A stretch of 64,000 bases of DNA from Naasia lichenicola. GTDB taxonomy: Bacteria; Actinomycetota; Actinomycetes; Actinomycetales; Microbacteriaceae. The DNA lies in NCBI RefSeq assembly GCF_004801885.1, contig NZ_SSSM01000002.1, positions 1-64,000 of the forward strand, given 5' to 3'. A model generated the notes under the pieces. That model did not search any database. It was not told the origin of the DNA and worked only from the letters and a program-made list of their open reading frames with translations. The first letter of the stretch is position 1. Each line of letters begins with the position of its first letter. The position numbers and the translations under genes were made by a program. This document shows positions 29,921-38,510 of the stretch, in pieces.

Positions 29921-29994
29921 GTTTCTACCTTAGTGAGAGGAGGGACGAGGGCCTGGACAAGGCGACGTCGCGGGCGACCAGCTGGAGGGCCGGG

Positions 29995-30087
29995 TCAGCG
30001 CTGCGGCGTCGACGCCATTCGCTCGGCACCTCGGCGGGCACGACGGATGACGCGACGACGCGCGTTCAGGTTCCGAGTGCTCTCCAC
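29995..30087 (-). CDS. Putative arginine-rich leader peptide of the arg operon
   Basis: A 30-codon ORF, GTG to TGA, ends 74 bp before argC on the same strand. Ten of 30 residues are Arg, clustered in ARRRVIRRARRGAER, using CGU, CGC and CGA codons. The GTG lies exactly 7 nt after TAGCCT, so the transcript would start at or next to the GTG (leaderless), as known for amino-acid leader peptides in actinobacteria. An Arg-codon run ahead of arginine biosynthesis genes is the hallmark of ribosome-mediated attenuation. High GC raises the chance frequency of CGN codons, so this remains an inference. Downstream segments GGCGUCGACG and CGACGUCGCC could pair alternatively, but no classic terminator is seen. 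Confidence 0.55.
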   Translation of the reverse strand: MESTRNLNARRRVIRRARRGAERMASTPQR

Positions 30088-30094
30088 GGGGATG

Positions 30095-30124
30095 AGGCTA
30101 ACCCCGCGCTCCGCGATTCACCAA
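30095..30124 (-). promoter_or_regulatory. Candidate promoter of arg leader/operon
   Basis: TTGGTG (30124-30119), an 18-nt spacer and TAGCCT (30100-30095) precede the leader GTG by 7 nt. No ArgR-type AT-rich palindrome is visible around it. Confidence 0.5.
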
Positions 30125-30153
30125 ATCCGCGGCAGTCCTGTACCTGCGTTCGC

Positions 30154-30261
30154 GCTCGGCCACCCCTTTCGCACGCTCGGCCACCTTTCGGCGTGACGGC
30201 ATGGGATGCAACACGTGCCGTCAGCGGAAGAGGTGGCCGCGGCCGGAAAAGGTGGCCGAGC
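30154..30261. repeat. Large imperfect dyad with GGCCACC repeats downstream of pheT
   Basis: Two arms of about 47 bp (30154-30201 and 30216-30261) are imperfect inverted copies that start with GCTCGGCCACC and end with TGACGGCA. Each arm carries two GGCCACC units. It lies between the pheT stop and the arg promoter and would fold into a long hairpin, so it may terminate pheST transcription. Confidence 0.65.
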
Positions 30262-30294
30262 AGACCGCCGCCGAAGGCGCTCGGCCGCTGCGAC

Positions 30295-32823
30295 CTACTC
30301 GCGGAGGGTGGCGCCGAACTCCTCCGCCGCTGTCGCGACGCCGGCGAGCTTCGCCTCGGTGGCCTCGGCGGCGGTCAGCGTGCGATCCGGCGCGCGGAAG
30401 CGCAGCGCGAAGGTGAGCGACTTCTGGCCCTCGCCGACGCCGGGTCCGCGGTAGTCGTCCACGAGTCGGATGTCCTCGAGCAGCGATCCGGCACCACGGC
30501 GGACGGCGTCGAGCACCGTTCCGGCGGGCACCTCACTCGAGACGACGAGCGACAGGTCCTGCGTCGCGGCGGGCAGCGCGGCGATCTCCACCGCGTGCGC
30601 GTCGGGGTCGGCGGCACGGATCAGCAGGTCGAGGTCGAGCTCGGCCACCGCGACGACGCGCGGCAGGTCCGCCGCCTCGGCGACCGACGGGAGCAGCTCC
30701 CCCGCATATCCGGCAACGAGTGGTCCATCTGCGGTGTCGACGAGGAGGACCGCGGTCCGGCCCGGATGGAAGGCCTGGTGAGCGCCCTGCTCGACCCGGA
30801 TGGGGACGCGGACCGCTGCGGCGATCTGCTGAGCGGCGTCGAGTGCGTCCCGCCATGAGGTGGGGATCGCCTCCTGGCCGGGCTGCTTGGCGACCCGGTT
30901 GCCGATCCGGACCACAGCCGCGTGACGCGGCTGCGGCGGGATGCCGTCCTGGATGGCGGCCAGCGTCGCCTCGGTCGGCAGTGCGGCGATCGGCGGGATG
31001 GTGTCGGTGCCGTACACGACTCCTTCGGCCGGCGTGAAGACAGATCCGACCTCGTAGAGGTCGAGGTCGACGAAGCCGCGCTCCCGATTGCGCTTGGCGA
31101 CAGCCAGCAGTCCCGGGATGAGCGATCGGCGGAGCACCGGCGACTCGGCATCGAGCGGATTGGCCAGCCGGATGGACGGCGCCACGCCCTCCGCGGCGCC
31201 GAACAGCGCGTTGTCCGCCTCGCGGACGAACGGGAAGGAGAGGATCTCCACTCCCCCGGCCGCGGCCAGCGACCGGGCGACGGAGCGGCGGAGCTTCTGG
31301 GCGCGGGTCAGCCCACGGCCAGGCGGGGCGACGGGCAGCACGGAGGGGATCCGGTCGTAGCCGCCGAGGCGGGCGACCTCCTCCGCGAGCGTGGATGCGT
31401 CGGTGAGATCGGGGCGCCAGGTCGGCGGGGTGACGGTGAAGCCGTCGACGCTCTCCTCCACCGCCGCGCCGAGCTCGGCGAGGGCGGAGCGGATCTCCAC
31501 GTCGTCGTACTCGACGCCGATGAGCCTGGACACGAAGCCGGCCGGCAGCTCGATCGCGGCAGGCGCGACCGCGGCGTGGTGGGCCGAGCCGAAGACGTCG
31601 AGGGTGCCACCGGCGAGCTCGACGAGCAGCTGCGCGGCCCGTGTGGCGGCCGCTTCTGAGACCTTGGGGTCGACGCCGCGCTCGAAGCGCTTGGACGCCT
31701 CGCTCGGCAGCTTGTGTCGACGAGCCGAGCGGGCGATCGACACCGGGTCGAACACCGCGGCCTCGATCAGGACGTCGCGGGTCGCGGCGCCGGACTCGGT
31801 CCGCGCGCCGCCCATGACTCCGGCGATGCCGATCGGACCCTCGTCGTCGGCGATGAGCAGGTCTTCGGGGTCGAGCTTCCTGGTTCGACCATCGAGCGTC
31901 TCGATCGTCTCGCCGGCCGTCGCCCGACGCACGGTGATGCCGCCGACGAGGGTGTCGAGGTCGTAGCCGTGCAGCGGCTGGCCGAGCTCGAGCATGACGT
32001 AGTTGGTGATGTCGACGGTCAGGGAGATGGAGCGCACGCCCGACAGGCGCAGGCGGGATGCCATCCACGGCGGCGTCGGGCGGCCGGCGTCGATGCCGCG
32101 GACGACCCGGGTCACGAAGACCGAGCAGCCGATCTGGCCGCGGATCGGTACCTGGTCGTCGATCCGCACGCGGAAGCCGCTCGACGCGGGCAGCGCGGGC
32201 AGGTCGGCGGGATCACGGAAGGTCGCCCCCGTGGAGTGCGCGTACTCCCGGGCGATGCCGCGGATCGAGAACGCGTAGCCGCGGTCGGGGGTGACGTTGA
32301 CCTCCACGGCCTGATCGTCGAGGCCGAGCAGCTGGAGGGCGTCGGTGCCGACCTCGGGATCGAGGCCGAGCGACGCGAGGCGGAGGATCCCGTCGTGCTC
32401 CTCCCCCAGGCCGAGCTCGCGGGAGGAGGCGATCATCCCGTCCGAGATGTGGCCGTAGGTCTTGCGCGCGGCGATCGGGAAGGGGCCGGGCAGCACGCTG
32501 CCGGGCAGGGTGACGACGACCTTGTCGCCGACGAGGAAGTTGCCGGCACCGCAGACGATGCCGCGCACATCGGCGCCGCCATCGGCCGCTACCTGCCCCT
32601 CGGGAGCGACGCGGACGGAGCACCAGCGGATCGTCTTGCCGTTCGACTGCGGCTCGGGCGTGAACTCGAGCACCTCGCCGACGACGACCGGGCCGGAGAC
32701 GCCGAAGCCGTGCTCGGTCTCCTCTTCGAATCCGACCCGGACCAGGGCCGCGTGGAGGTCGGCGACCGTCGTGCCGGCCGGGAGGTCGACGTATTCGGCG
32801 AGCCAGCTGAGGGGGACGCGCAT
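30295..32823 (-). CDS. pheT: Phenylalanyl-tRNA synthetase beta subunit
   Basis: 842 aa with the expected order: N-terminal OB/tRNA-binding domain (residues about 40-160), B3/B4 editing domain, B5 domain with a motif around VDITNYVMLELGQPLHGYD, the catalytic-like domain and a C-terminal ferredoxin-fold anticodon-binding domain ending in ATAAEEFGATLRE. The ATG overlaps the pheS stop by one base (TGATG). Full length. Confidence 0.97.
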   Translation of the reverse strand: MRVPLSWLAEYVDLPAGTTVADLHAALVRVGFEEETEHGFGVSGPVVVGEVLEFTPEPQSNGKTIRWCSVRVAPEGQVAADGGADVRGIVCGAGNFLVGDKVVVTLPGSVLPGPFPIAARKTYGHISDGMIASSRELGLGEEHDGILRLASLGLDPEVGTDALQLLGLDDQAVEVNVTPDRGYAFSIRGIAREYAHSTGATFRDPADLPALPASSGFRVRIDDQVPIRGQIGCSVFVTRVVRGIDAGRPTPPWMASRLRLSGVRSISLTVDITNYVMLELGQPLHGYDLDTLVGGITVRRATAGETIETLDGRTRKLDPEDLLIADDEGPIGIAGVMGGARTESGAATRDVLIEAAVFDPVSIARSARRHKLPSEASKRFERGVDPKVSEAAATRAAQLLVELAGGTLDVFGSAHHAAVAPAAIELPAGFVSRLIGVEYDDVEIRSALAELGAAVEESVDGFTVTPPTWRPDLTDASTLAEEVARLGGYDRIPSVLPVAPPGRGLTRAQKLRRSVARSLAAAGGVEILSFPFVREADNALFGAAEGVAPSIRLANPLDAESPVLRRSLIPGLLAVAKRNRERGFVDLDLYEVGSVFTPAEGVVYGTDTIPPIAALPTEATLAAIQDGIPPQPRHAAVVRIGNRVAKQPGQEAIPTSWRDALDAAQQIAAAVRVPIRVEQGAHQAFHPGRTAVLLVDTADGPLVAGYAGELLPSVAEAADLPRVVAVAELDLDLLIRAADPDAHAVEIAALPAATQDLSLVVSSEVPAGTVLDAVRRGAGSLLEDIRLVDDYRGPGVGEGQKSLTFALRFRAPDRTLTAAEATEAKLAGVATAAEEFGATLRE

Positions 32824-33887
32824 CAGAGCACCATTCCGAACTGCCTGCTGAATCGGACATCGCCTTCGGCCATGTCGCGCATGTCATTGAGCTCGTTGCG
32901 GAACTGGAGGGTCCGCTCGATTCCCGTGCCGAAGGCGAAGCCCTGGTAGACGTCGGGGTCGATGCCGGCGGCCCGCAGGACGTTGCGGTTCACCATCCCG
33001 CATCCGCCCCACTCGACCCAGCGCGCCCCGCCCTTGGCGTTGGGCTGCCAGACATCCATCTCGGCCGACGGCTCGGTGAACGGGAAGTAGTTGGGACGCA
33101 GCCGGATCTTCGCCTCGTCGCCGAACATGATCCGGGCGAAGTGCTCGAGGGTGCCGCGCAGGTGCGCCATGGTCAGGCCCTTGTCGATGGCGAGTCCCTC
33201 GAACTGCATGAAGACGGGCAGGTGGGTCGCGTCGAACTCGTCGGTGCGGTACACGCGGCCCGGGCAGAGCACGTAGACCGGAAGCGGGCGCTCGAGCAGC
33301 GAGCGGACCTGCACGGGCGAGGTGTGGGTGCGCATCACCAGATGACGCTCGGGCGGATCGACGAAGAAGGTGTCCTGCATCGCGCGCGCGGGGTGGTCCT
33401 CATCGAAGTTGAGGGCGTCGAAGTTGAACCACTCGTGCTCGAGCTCCGGTCCCTCCGCGATCTCCCATCCCATGCCGACGAAGATGTCCGACACCTCCTC
33501 CTGGAGGAGCGAGAGGGGATGACGAGCGCCGGCGGTCCAGGTGCTGGAGGCTGCGGTGACATCGACGGCCTCGGCCACGAGCTGGGCGGCGGTCTCGGCT
33601 TCGACGAGCTCGACCTCGCGGGCGGCGAGGGCGGTGTTCACCCGGCCGCGGGCCTGCCCGACGAGCTTGCCGGTCGCAGCCTTGTCGGCTGGAGCGACGT
33701 TGCGCAGCTCGGCGTTGAGCTTGGCGAGAGGCGATCCCTCCCCCGCGTGGGCCGCGCGGGCCTGCTTGAGCTCGGCGAGCGAGCCCGCCTGAGCGACGGC
33801 GGCGAGTGCCGATTCGACCGCTGATTCGACAGCGACCTCGCTGATGGGATTCGGTTCGCTCGCGCTCACAGGACTGGCTCCAGACAC
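32823..33887 (-). CDS. pheS: Phenylalanyl-tRNA synthetase alpha subunit
   Basis: 354 aa. An N-terminal coiled coil is followed by a class II catalytic core with motif 2 in RTHTSPVQVR and motif 3 in GFAFGTGIERTLQFR; HPARAMQDTFF is a family signature. GTG at 33887 lies 8 nt after TAGACT (leaderless option). A second GTG at 33869 has GGAG at 8-nt spacing, so two starts are possible. No T-box element is seen upstream. Confidence 0.96.
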   Translation of the reverse strand: MSGASPVSASEPNPISEVAVESAVESALAAVAQAGSLAELKQARAAHAGEGSPLAKLNAELRNVAPADKAATGKLVGQARGRVNTALAAREVELVEAETAAQLVAEAVDVTAASSTWTAGARHPLSLLQEEVSDIFVGMGWEIAEGPELEHEWFNFDALNFDEDHPARAMQDTFFVDPPERHLVMRTHTSPVQVRSLLERPLPVYVLCPGRVYRTDEFDATHLPVFMQFEGLAIDKGLTMAHLRGTLEHFARIMFGDEAKIRLRPNYFPFTEPSAEMDVWQPNAKGGARWVEWGGCGMVNRNVLRAAGIDPDVYQGFAFGTGIERTLQFRNELNDMRDMAEGDVRFSRQFGMVL

Positions 33888-33931
33888 GGTTGGAAAGTCT
33901 ACTGACCCGGTGGTTGGCGCGGACGATCGGA

Positions 33932-33991
33932 GTGAGCTGCCCAGTTCTGCCGCCCGAGACGCCTCGCGTGCGGCAGAACTGGGCAGCTCAC
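33932..33991. repeat. Intergenic dyad, family 1 copy B
   Basis: Perfect 22-bp arms (33932-33953 and 33970-33991) around a 16-nt loop, ending 6 bp from the rRNA methyltransferase stop. The inner 15 bp of the arms are identical to copies A and C. Confidence 0.85.
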
Positions 33992-33997
33992 GCGAGA

Positions 33998-34798
33998 TCA
34001 GGGCTGCTGGGCGAAGGCGCTCTCGAAGAGGCAGACCGAGGCCGCGGTCGCGAGGTTCATCGACTCGGCGTGACCGTAGATCGGCACGCTGACGGACCGA
34101 TCCGCGAGGGCGCGCTTGTCGTCCGGCAGGCCGTGGGCCTCGTTGCCGAACAGCCAGGCGGTCGGGGCGGCCAGTCCGCCGTCACGGCGCACGGCGAGCA
34201 GATCGTCGCCCTTGATGTCGGCGGCGAGGATCTGCAGGCCCGCTTCACGGGCACGCGGGAGGATCGCCTCGAGGTCGGCGCCGACGGCGATCGGCAGATG
34301 GAAGATCGATCCGGTGGTGGATCGCACGACCTTGGGGTTGTAGAGGTCGACCGTGCGCCCGGTCAGGACGATCGCATCCGCGCCCGCCGCATCGGCCGCG
34401 CGGATGATGGTGCCCAGATTGCCGGGGTCGCGGACCTCTTCGAGGATCACGACGAGCGTCGGGCTGTCCTCGAAGATCCGTCGGGCGGAGACCGGGAACT
34501 GCCGGACGACGGCGACGAATCCCTGCGGGGTGACGGTGTCGGCCATGGCCAGGAGGACGTCCTCGGTGACGAACTCGAGCTCGATCCCGGCGCTCTCGGC
34601 GGCCTCGGCGATCTCGCGATGCCGCTCGATGGCGGTCGGCGTCGCGTACAGCTCGTCGATCAGATCGGCGCGCCAGGCGATCGCCTCGGACACCGCCTGA
34701 GGGCCCTCGACGAGGAACTGACGCGTCTCTTCTCGGGTCTGACGGGAGGCGAGGCGGCCGATCGCCTTGACCTGGGCGGCACGCGGGTTCTCAAGCAC
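33998..34798 (-). CDS. SpoU/TrmH-family RNA 2'-O-methyltransferase
   Basis: A 266-aa SPOUT methyltransferase of the TrmH/RlmB type with an N-terminal substrate-binding domain (EETRQFLVEGPQAVSEA). SPOUT motifs are DPGNLGTIIRAADAAGA, FGNEAHGLPDD and MNLATAASVCLFE. The trefoil-knot SAM site is thus intact. Target (23S rRNA or tRNA) cannot be decided. In actinobacteria a gene like this often sits between rplT and pheS. GTG start is 6 nt after TAGGGT. Confidence 0.92.
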   Translation of the reverse strand: MLENPRAAQVKAIGRLASRQTREETRQFLVEGPQAVSEAIAWRADLIDELYATPTAIERHREIAEAAESAGIELEFVTEDVLLAMADTVTPQGFVAVVRQFPVSARRIFEDSPTLVVILEEVRDPGNLGTIIRAADAAGADAIVLTGRTVDLYNPKVVRSTTGSIFHLPIAVGADLEAILPRAREAGLQILAADIKGDDLLAVRRDGGLAAPTAWLFGNEAHGLPDDKRALADRSVSVPIYGHAESMNLATAASVCLFESAFAQQP

Positions 34799-34826
34799 CC
34801 GCCAACCCTACGGGCTCCTAAAACGC

Positions 34827-34884
34827 CGAACTGCCCAGTTCTGCCGCTCGGAATGCATTCCAAGCGGCAGAACTGGGCAGTTCG
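34827..34884. repeat. Intergenic dyad, family 1 copy C
   Basis: 22-bp perfect arms (34827-34848 and 34863-34884) enclose a 12-bp palindrome GGAATGCATTCC, so 58 bp is an almost perfect palindrome with one mismatched pair. It lies 42 bp past the rplT stop. Confidence 0.85.
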
Positions 34885-34926
34885 CCGAAGCTGCCGACCT
34901 CAGGAGGGCAGCTCAGGTGGAGCGAC

Positions 34927-35316
34927 TCAGGCGGACGCGACCTTGGGCGCCGACGTGTCGGCGGGGAGGGCTGCCTTGGCCGACGCGACGAGGGCCGCGA
35001 AGGTGGCGGGCTCGTTGACCGCGAGCTCGGCCAGGATGCGACGGTCGACCTCGATGCCCGCGAGGCCGAGGCCCTGGATGAAGCGGTTGTAGGTCATGTC
35101 GTTCGCGCGGGCGGCCGCGTTGATGCGCTGGATCCAGAGACGACGGAAGTCGCCCTTGCGCGCACGGCGGTCACGGTAGGAGTAGACGAGGGAGTGGGTG
35201 ACCTGCTCCTTCGCCTTGCGGTAGAGGCGCGACCGCTGTCCGCGGTAGCCCTCTGCGCGCTCGAGGATGACCCGACGCTTCTTGTGGGCGTTGACGGCCC
35301 TCTTCACTCTTGCCAT
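34927..35316 (-). CDS. rplT: 50S ribosomal protein L20
   Basis: 129 aa. Typical N-terminus [19 protein letters not shown] and core [20 protein letters not shown] identify bL20, an early assembly protein that also autoregulates this operon in other bacteria. A C-terminal tail of about 10 residues ([11 protein letters not shown]) exceeds the usual length. Confidence 0.97.
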   Translation of the reverse strand: MARVKRAVNAHKKRRVILERAEGYRGQRSRLYRKAKEQVTHSLVYSYRDRRARKGDFRRLWIQRINAAARANDMTYNRFIQGLGLAGIEVDRRILAELAVNEPATFAALVASAKAALPADTSAPKVASA

Positions 35317-35363
35317 GGTGCGTGTTCCTTATCTGGATGCGGGTGCGAGTCGCGAGCCGAGGC

Positions 35364-35558
35364 TCAGAGACCCAGCAGCTTCTTGGCGACCTTGGCGTCG
35401 GCGGGCGACAGCACCTGGTCCTGGTTGAGACGACGGGTCACGTTGCTCGGCTTGCCCTCGAGGTTGTGACGCATGCCGGCCTGCTGCTTCATGAGCTTGC
35501 CGGTGCCGGTGATCTTGAAGCGCTTCTTCGCACCTGAGTGCGTCTTCTGCTTAGGCAT
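35364..35558 (-). CDS. rpmI: 50S ribosomal protein L35
   Basis: 64 aa, [20 protein letters not shown], a canonical bL35. The ATG at 35558 overlaps the end of infC by 8 bp and has AAGGAG with 4-nt spacing inside infC. Confidence 0.97.
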   Translation of the reverse strand: MPKQKTHSGAKKRFKITGTGKLMKQQAGMRHNLEGKPSNVTRRLNQDQVLSPADAKVAKKLLGL

Positions 35559-36189
35559 TTGTCTCCTTGGTGGGAACAGGAGCGTCGGCTCCTGCTGTCT
35601 GAGCCTCGGGGGCGGCTGGTGCGCCTTCCGCGGGGCGGGTGGTCTTGCGACGGGCGTCGGCCTCGGCCTTGGCATCCGCCTTGTTCTTGAGCGGGCCGAT
35701 GATCATCACCATGTTGCGGCCGTCGATGGTCGGGGTGGACTCGACGGTGCCGTACTCGCTGACGTCTTCGGCGAATCGCTGCAGCAGGCGCACGCCCTGA
35801 TCGGGGCGGGACTGCTCGCGGCCGCGGAACAGGATCATGGCTTTGACCTTGTCGCCGGCCTTGAGGAAGCCCTCGGCGCGCTTGCGCTTCGTCTCGTAGT
35901 CGTGGTTGTCGATCTTGAGGCGGAACCGGACCTCTTTCAGGATGGTGTTCGCCTGGTTGCGACGAGCCTCCTTGGCCTTCTGCGCCGCCTCGTACTTGAA
36001 CTTCCCGTAGTCCATGATCTTGGCCACGGGGGGCCGAGAGTTGGGGGCCACCTCGACGAGGTCGAGATCGGCTTCCTGGGCGAGGCGGAGCGCGACGTCG
36101 ATGGACACCACGCCGACCTGCTCGCCGGCCGGGCCCACGAGGCGGACCTCGGGGACGCGGATACGGTCGTTTGTACGGGGATCGCTGAT
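35551..36189 (-). CDS. infC: Translation initiation factor IF-3 (ATC start)
   Basis: 212 aa. Sequence begins [19 protein letters not shown] and has the IF3 signature [13 protein letters not shown], with a Pro/Ala-rich C-terminal tail of about 40 residues. The best start is ATC at 36189, preceded by AAGGAG at 6-nt spacing; the next in-frame ATG upstream (36333) would add 48 residues unlike IF3. Rare start codons let IF3 repress its own mRNA in E. coli (AUU), so similar autocontrol is likely. Confidence 0.92.
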   Translation of the reverse strand: MSDPRTNDRIRVPEVRLVGPAGEQVGVVSIDVALRLAQEADLDLVEVAPNSRPPVAKIMDYGKFKYEAAQKAKEARRNQANTILKEVRFRLKIDNHDYETKRKRAEGFLKAGDKVKAMILFRGREQSRPDQGVRLLQRFAEDVSEYGTVESTPTIDGRNMVMIIGPLKNKADAKAEADARRKTTRPAEGAPAAPEAQTAGADAPVPTKETNA

Positions 36190-36256
36190 GCGTTGCTCCT
36201 TCTCACGATGTCCGATGCCTGGTTGGCACCGGCTGGGGAAAAGAGGAGTCTCGCTC

Positions 36257-36271
36257 TGCGCGCGAACGCGC
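36257..36271 (-). promoter_or_regulatory. Possible hairpin in the infC leader
   Basis: In the infC 5' region a GCGCG-UUCG-CGCGC stem-loop is followed by CTCCTCTTTTCC within about 20 nt on the minus strand, resembling a weak intrinsic terminator. It could be an attenuator for infC-rpmI-rplT. The rest of 36190-36458 shows no gene. Confidence 0.3.
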
Positions 36272-36458
36272 CACACCCACGCTGCGCCGTCGTGCTCAGA
36301 CGGGGTCTGATCGGACGGGCGAGGGGGTGTCACTGACCCGGTAACCTGATGAAGCGGTTATCGCGGGTGGGAGTTTCCTCCACTTTTCCGGCGTCGGATC
36401 TCTCCGACGGCCTGAAGAATGATAGCAGAGACCGCGCTCGCATCGAAGGGGTCGATCC

Positions 36459-36872
36459 ATGTCCGACAGCTACGTCTACTCCGAGGCCCCGACGGGCTCG
36501 TCGGCCGGGTCCTCGGCGGACGCCGATGGCCGTCACGACGACGGTCGCTACGACGACTACGCCCGCGACATCGGCGACGTGCCGGCCGTCGAGGTCATCA
36601 ACACGGTCGCCGTCCACCTGCTCAGCGCCGCCGCGGTGAAGTGCGGGCTCGGGGAGGAGCCCGATGCCAAGCCCGACCTCGACGAGGCGCGCAAGCTCAT
36701 CGACGCGCTCGCGGGCCTAGTGACCGCCACCGCGCCGCACATCGGCGACCACCACGCACGGGCGCTGCGCGACGGTCTGCGCTCGGTGCAGCTCGCCTTC
36801 CGCGAGGCGTCGCCGTTCCCCGACCCGATCGGCAAGGGTCCCGGCGAGAAGTGGACCGGCCCCGTCACCTGA
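36459..36872 (+). CDS. DUF1844 family protein
   Basis: A 137-aa protein, divergent from infC. After an acidic, disordered N-terminus, the DUF1844 core begins at VPAVEVINTVAVHLLSAAAV and includes DLDEARKLIDALAGLV. The function of the family is unknown. GAAGGGG precedes the ATG with a 7-nt spacer. It converges with the SseB gene with only 6 bp between stops. Confidence 0.85.
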   Translation: MSDSYVYSEAPTGSSAGSSADADGRHDDGRYDDYARDIGDVPAVEVINTVAVHLLSAAAVKCGLGEEPDAKPDLDEARKLIDALAGLVTATAPHIGDHHARALRDGLRSVQLAFREASPFPDPIGKGPGEKWTGPVT

Positions 36873-36878
36873 TCAGGA

Positions 36879-37679
36879 TCAGGCGAGGCGCACCATCATC
36901 GAGTCGACGCGCTCGGAGATCAGCTCGCTGAGGCTCCAGCGCGCGCTCAGTCGCGCGAGCAGCTCGGATACCGCAGCGGCATCGAGCCCCTCGCGCAGGG
37001 TGAGGCGCACGACGATCTCCGGGGCGATCAGTCGCGCCTCGGGGTCGCCGTCCAGCACCTCGAACCGGCGGATGTCGGGCTCGCCCTGCGTCGCGTACTC
37101 CAGAGCGGCCAGGACGGACGGATCCTCGGGCGCGGGCAGCCAGCGGGATCCGTTTCCCAGTGCCCACACGCCGGGTCGGCGCAGCGCGAACTCGGTGTCG
37201 GACAGCGGATCGAGCACCACGAGATCGGTGCCCTCGGCGGCGGCGGCCAGCGCGACCCGCTCCGCCTGCACCGGGATCGGCCGCGCATTCGCGTTCCACC
37301 TCGTCATCGCCGCCATCGAGGTGAACGCGGGCAGCACGGTGCGCTCATCCGGACCCCGCACCGTGACGATGGAGAGCTCCGCCGACTTGTCCGTCCGCAG
37401 GCCGTGGGCGCCGTCGCCGCCCTCGCCGAGGCGGGCGACGAGCGGCACGAGCAGGCGCTCGCCGCGGAGCGCCTCCAGGACCTCGCCGGCGCCGATCGCT
37501 CCAGCCCGGAACTGTGCGATCGCGTCCACGATCGCCGCGGGAGCCGACCCGTCGTCGCCGTCGTAGGCGACCGGCTCGAAGTGCCGCCCCGCCCATGGCT
37601 GTCCCGCCGAGTCGGTCAGTGGATCGTGCCCGTGCAGCGCGGGTTCCGGATCGTCCGGCTGCTTCGACTCCTCCGCCAC
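36879..37679 (-). CDS. SseB family protein
   Basis: 266 aa. The region ERLLVPLVARLGEGGDG...AELSIVTVRGPDERTVLPAF and the following WNANARPIPVQAERVALAAA match SseB N-terminal domain proteins found next to hisA in actinobacteria. The C-terminal domain has an alternating strand/helix pattern. Role unknown. GTG start 7 bp after the priA stop, so it belongs to the his operon transcript. Confidence 0.82.
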   Translation of the reverse strand: MAEESKQPDDPEPALHGHDPLTDSAGQPWAGRHFEPVAYDGDDGSAPAAIVDAIAQFRAGAIGAGEVLEALRGERLLVPLVARLGEGGDGAHGLRTDKSAELSIVTVRGPDERTVLPAFTSMAAMTRWNANARPIPVQAERVALAAAAEGTDLVVLDPLSDTEFALRRPGVWALGNGSRWLPAPEDPSVLAALEYATQGEPDIRRFEVLDGDPEARLIAPEIVVRLTLREGLDAAAVSELLARLSARWSLSELISERVDSMMVRLA

Positions 37680-37686
37680 GGGTCGG

Positions 37687-38433
37687 CTACTCTGCGGCGA
37701 CGCCGAGCGCCTCGGTGAGGGTGAACGCGCCGGCGTACAGGGCCTTGCCGACGATCGCGCCCTCGAGGCCCTCGGGCACGAGGCCGCGGAGCGCCACGAG
37801 GTCGGCGAGGCTGGAGACGCCGCCGGAGGCGATGACCGGCCGCTCGGTGCGCTTCATGATCTCGGACAGCAGCTCGAGGTTCGGACCCTTGAGGGTGCCG
37901 TCCTTGGTGACGTCGGTGACGACGTAGCGGGCGCACTCGGCATCCTCGAGGCGCTCCAGCACCTCCCACAGGTCGCCGCCGTCCTTCGTCCAGCCGCGTG
38001 CGGCGAGTGTGTGGCCGCGCACATCCAGCCCCACGGCGATCGCCTCGCCGAACCGGGAGATCACGCCGGCCGCCCAGGCCGGGTTCTCGAGCGCCGCTGT
38101 GCCGAGATTGACGCGAGTCGCCCCGCTGTCCAGGGCGTGCTCGAGCGATGCGTCGTCGCGGATGCCGCCGGACAGCTCGATCTTGACGCCCTTGACCGCC
38201 TTGATCACATCGGCGATGACATGGGCGTTGTTGCCGCGGCCGAATGCCGCATCGAGGTCGACGAGGTGGATCCACTCGGCGCCCTGGTCGACCCAGTCGC
38301 GGGCCGCATCCACAGGGCTGCCGTAGCCGGTCTCGGTGCCGGCCTCCCCCTGGGTCAGCCGCACGGCCTGGCCGTCGGCGACGTCGACGGCGGGAAGCAG
38401 GACGAGAGGAGGTGTGGTGCTGAAGTCGGTCAT
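37687..38433 (-). CDS. priA: Phosphoribosyl isomerase (HisA / bifunctional PriA)
   Basis: A 248-aa TIM barrel that isomerises ProFAR to PRFAR. The catalytic Asp is in [15 protein letters not shown] and the second in [14 protein letters not shown]. In actinobacteria this enzyme also serves as TrpF in tryptophan synthesis, and the sequence is of that PriA type. The ATG at 38433 is preceded by GGAAAG. Confidence 0.94.
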   Translation of the reverse strand: MTDFSTTPPLVLLPAVDVADGQAVRLTQGEAGTETGYGSPVDAARDWVDQGAEWIHLVDLDAAFGRGNNAHVIADVIKAVKGVKIELSGGIRDDASLEHALDSGATRVNLGTAALENPAWAAGVISRFGEAIAVGLDVRGHTLAARGWTKDGGDLWEVLERLEDAECARYVVTDVTKDGTLKGPNLELLSEIMKRTERPVIASGGVSSLADLVALRGLVPEGLEGAIVGKALYAGAFTLTEALGVAAE

Positions 38434-38510
38434 GGCTGCTTTCCGGGCGGCGGTCAAAACGCCAACGACTCTACCGGCGACGCCGGGCGGGCGATCGACA
38501 GGTGCGACGC

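Noticed and set aside
33888-33997. T-box or phenylalanine leader before pheST
   Set aside because: No T-box sequence and no Phe-rich frame; the interval is mostly the family 1 dyad.
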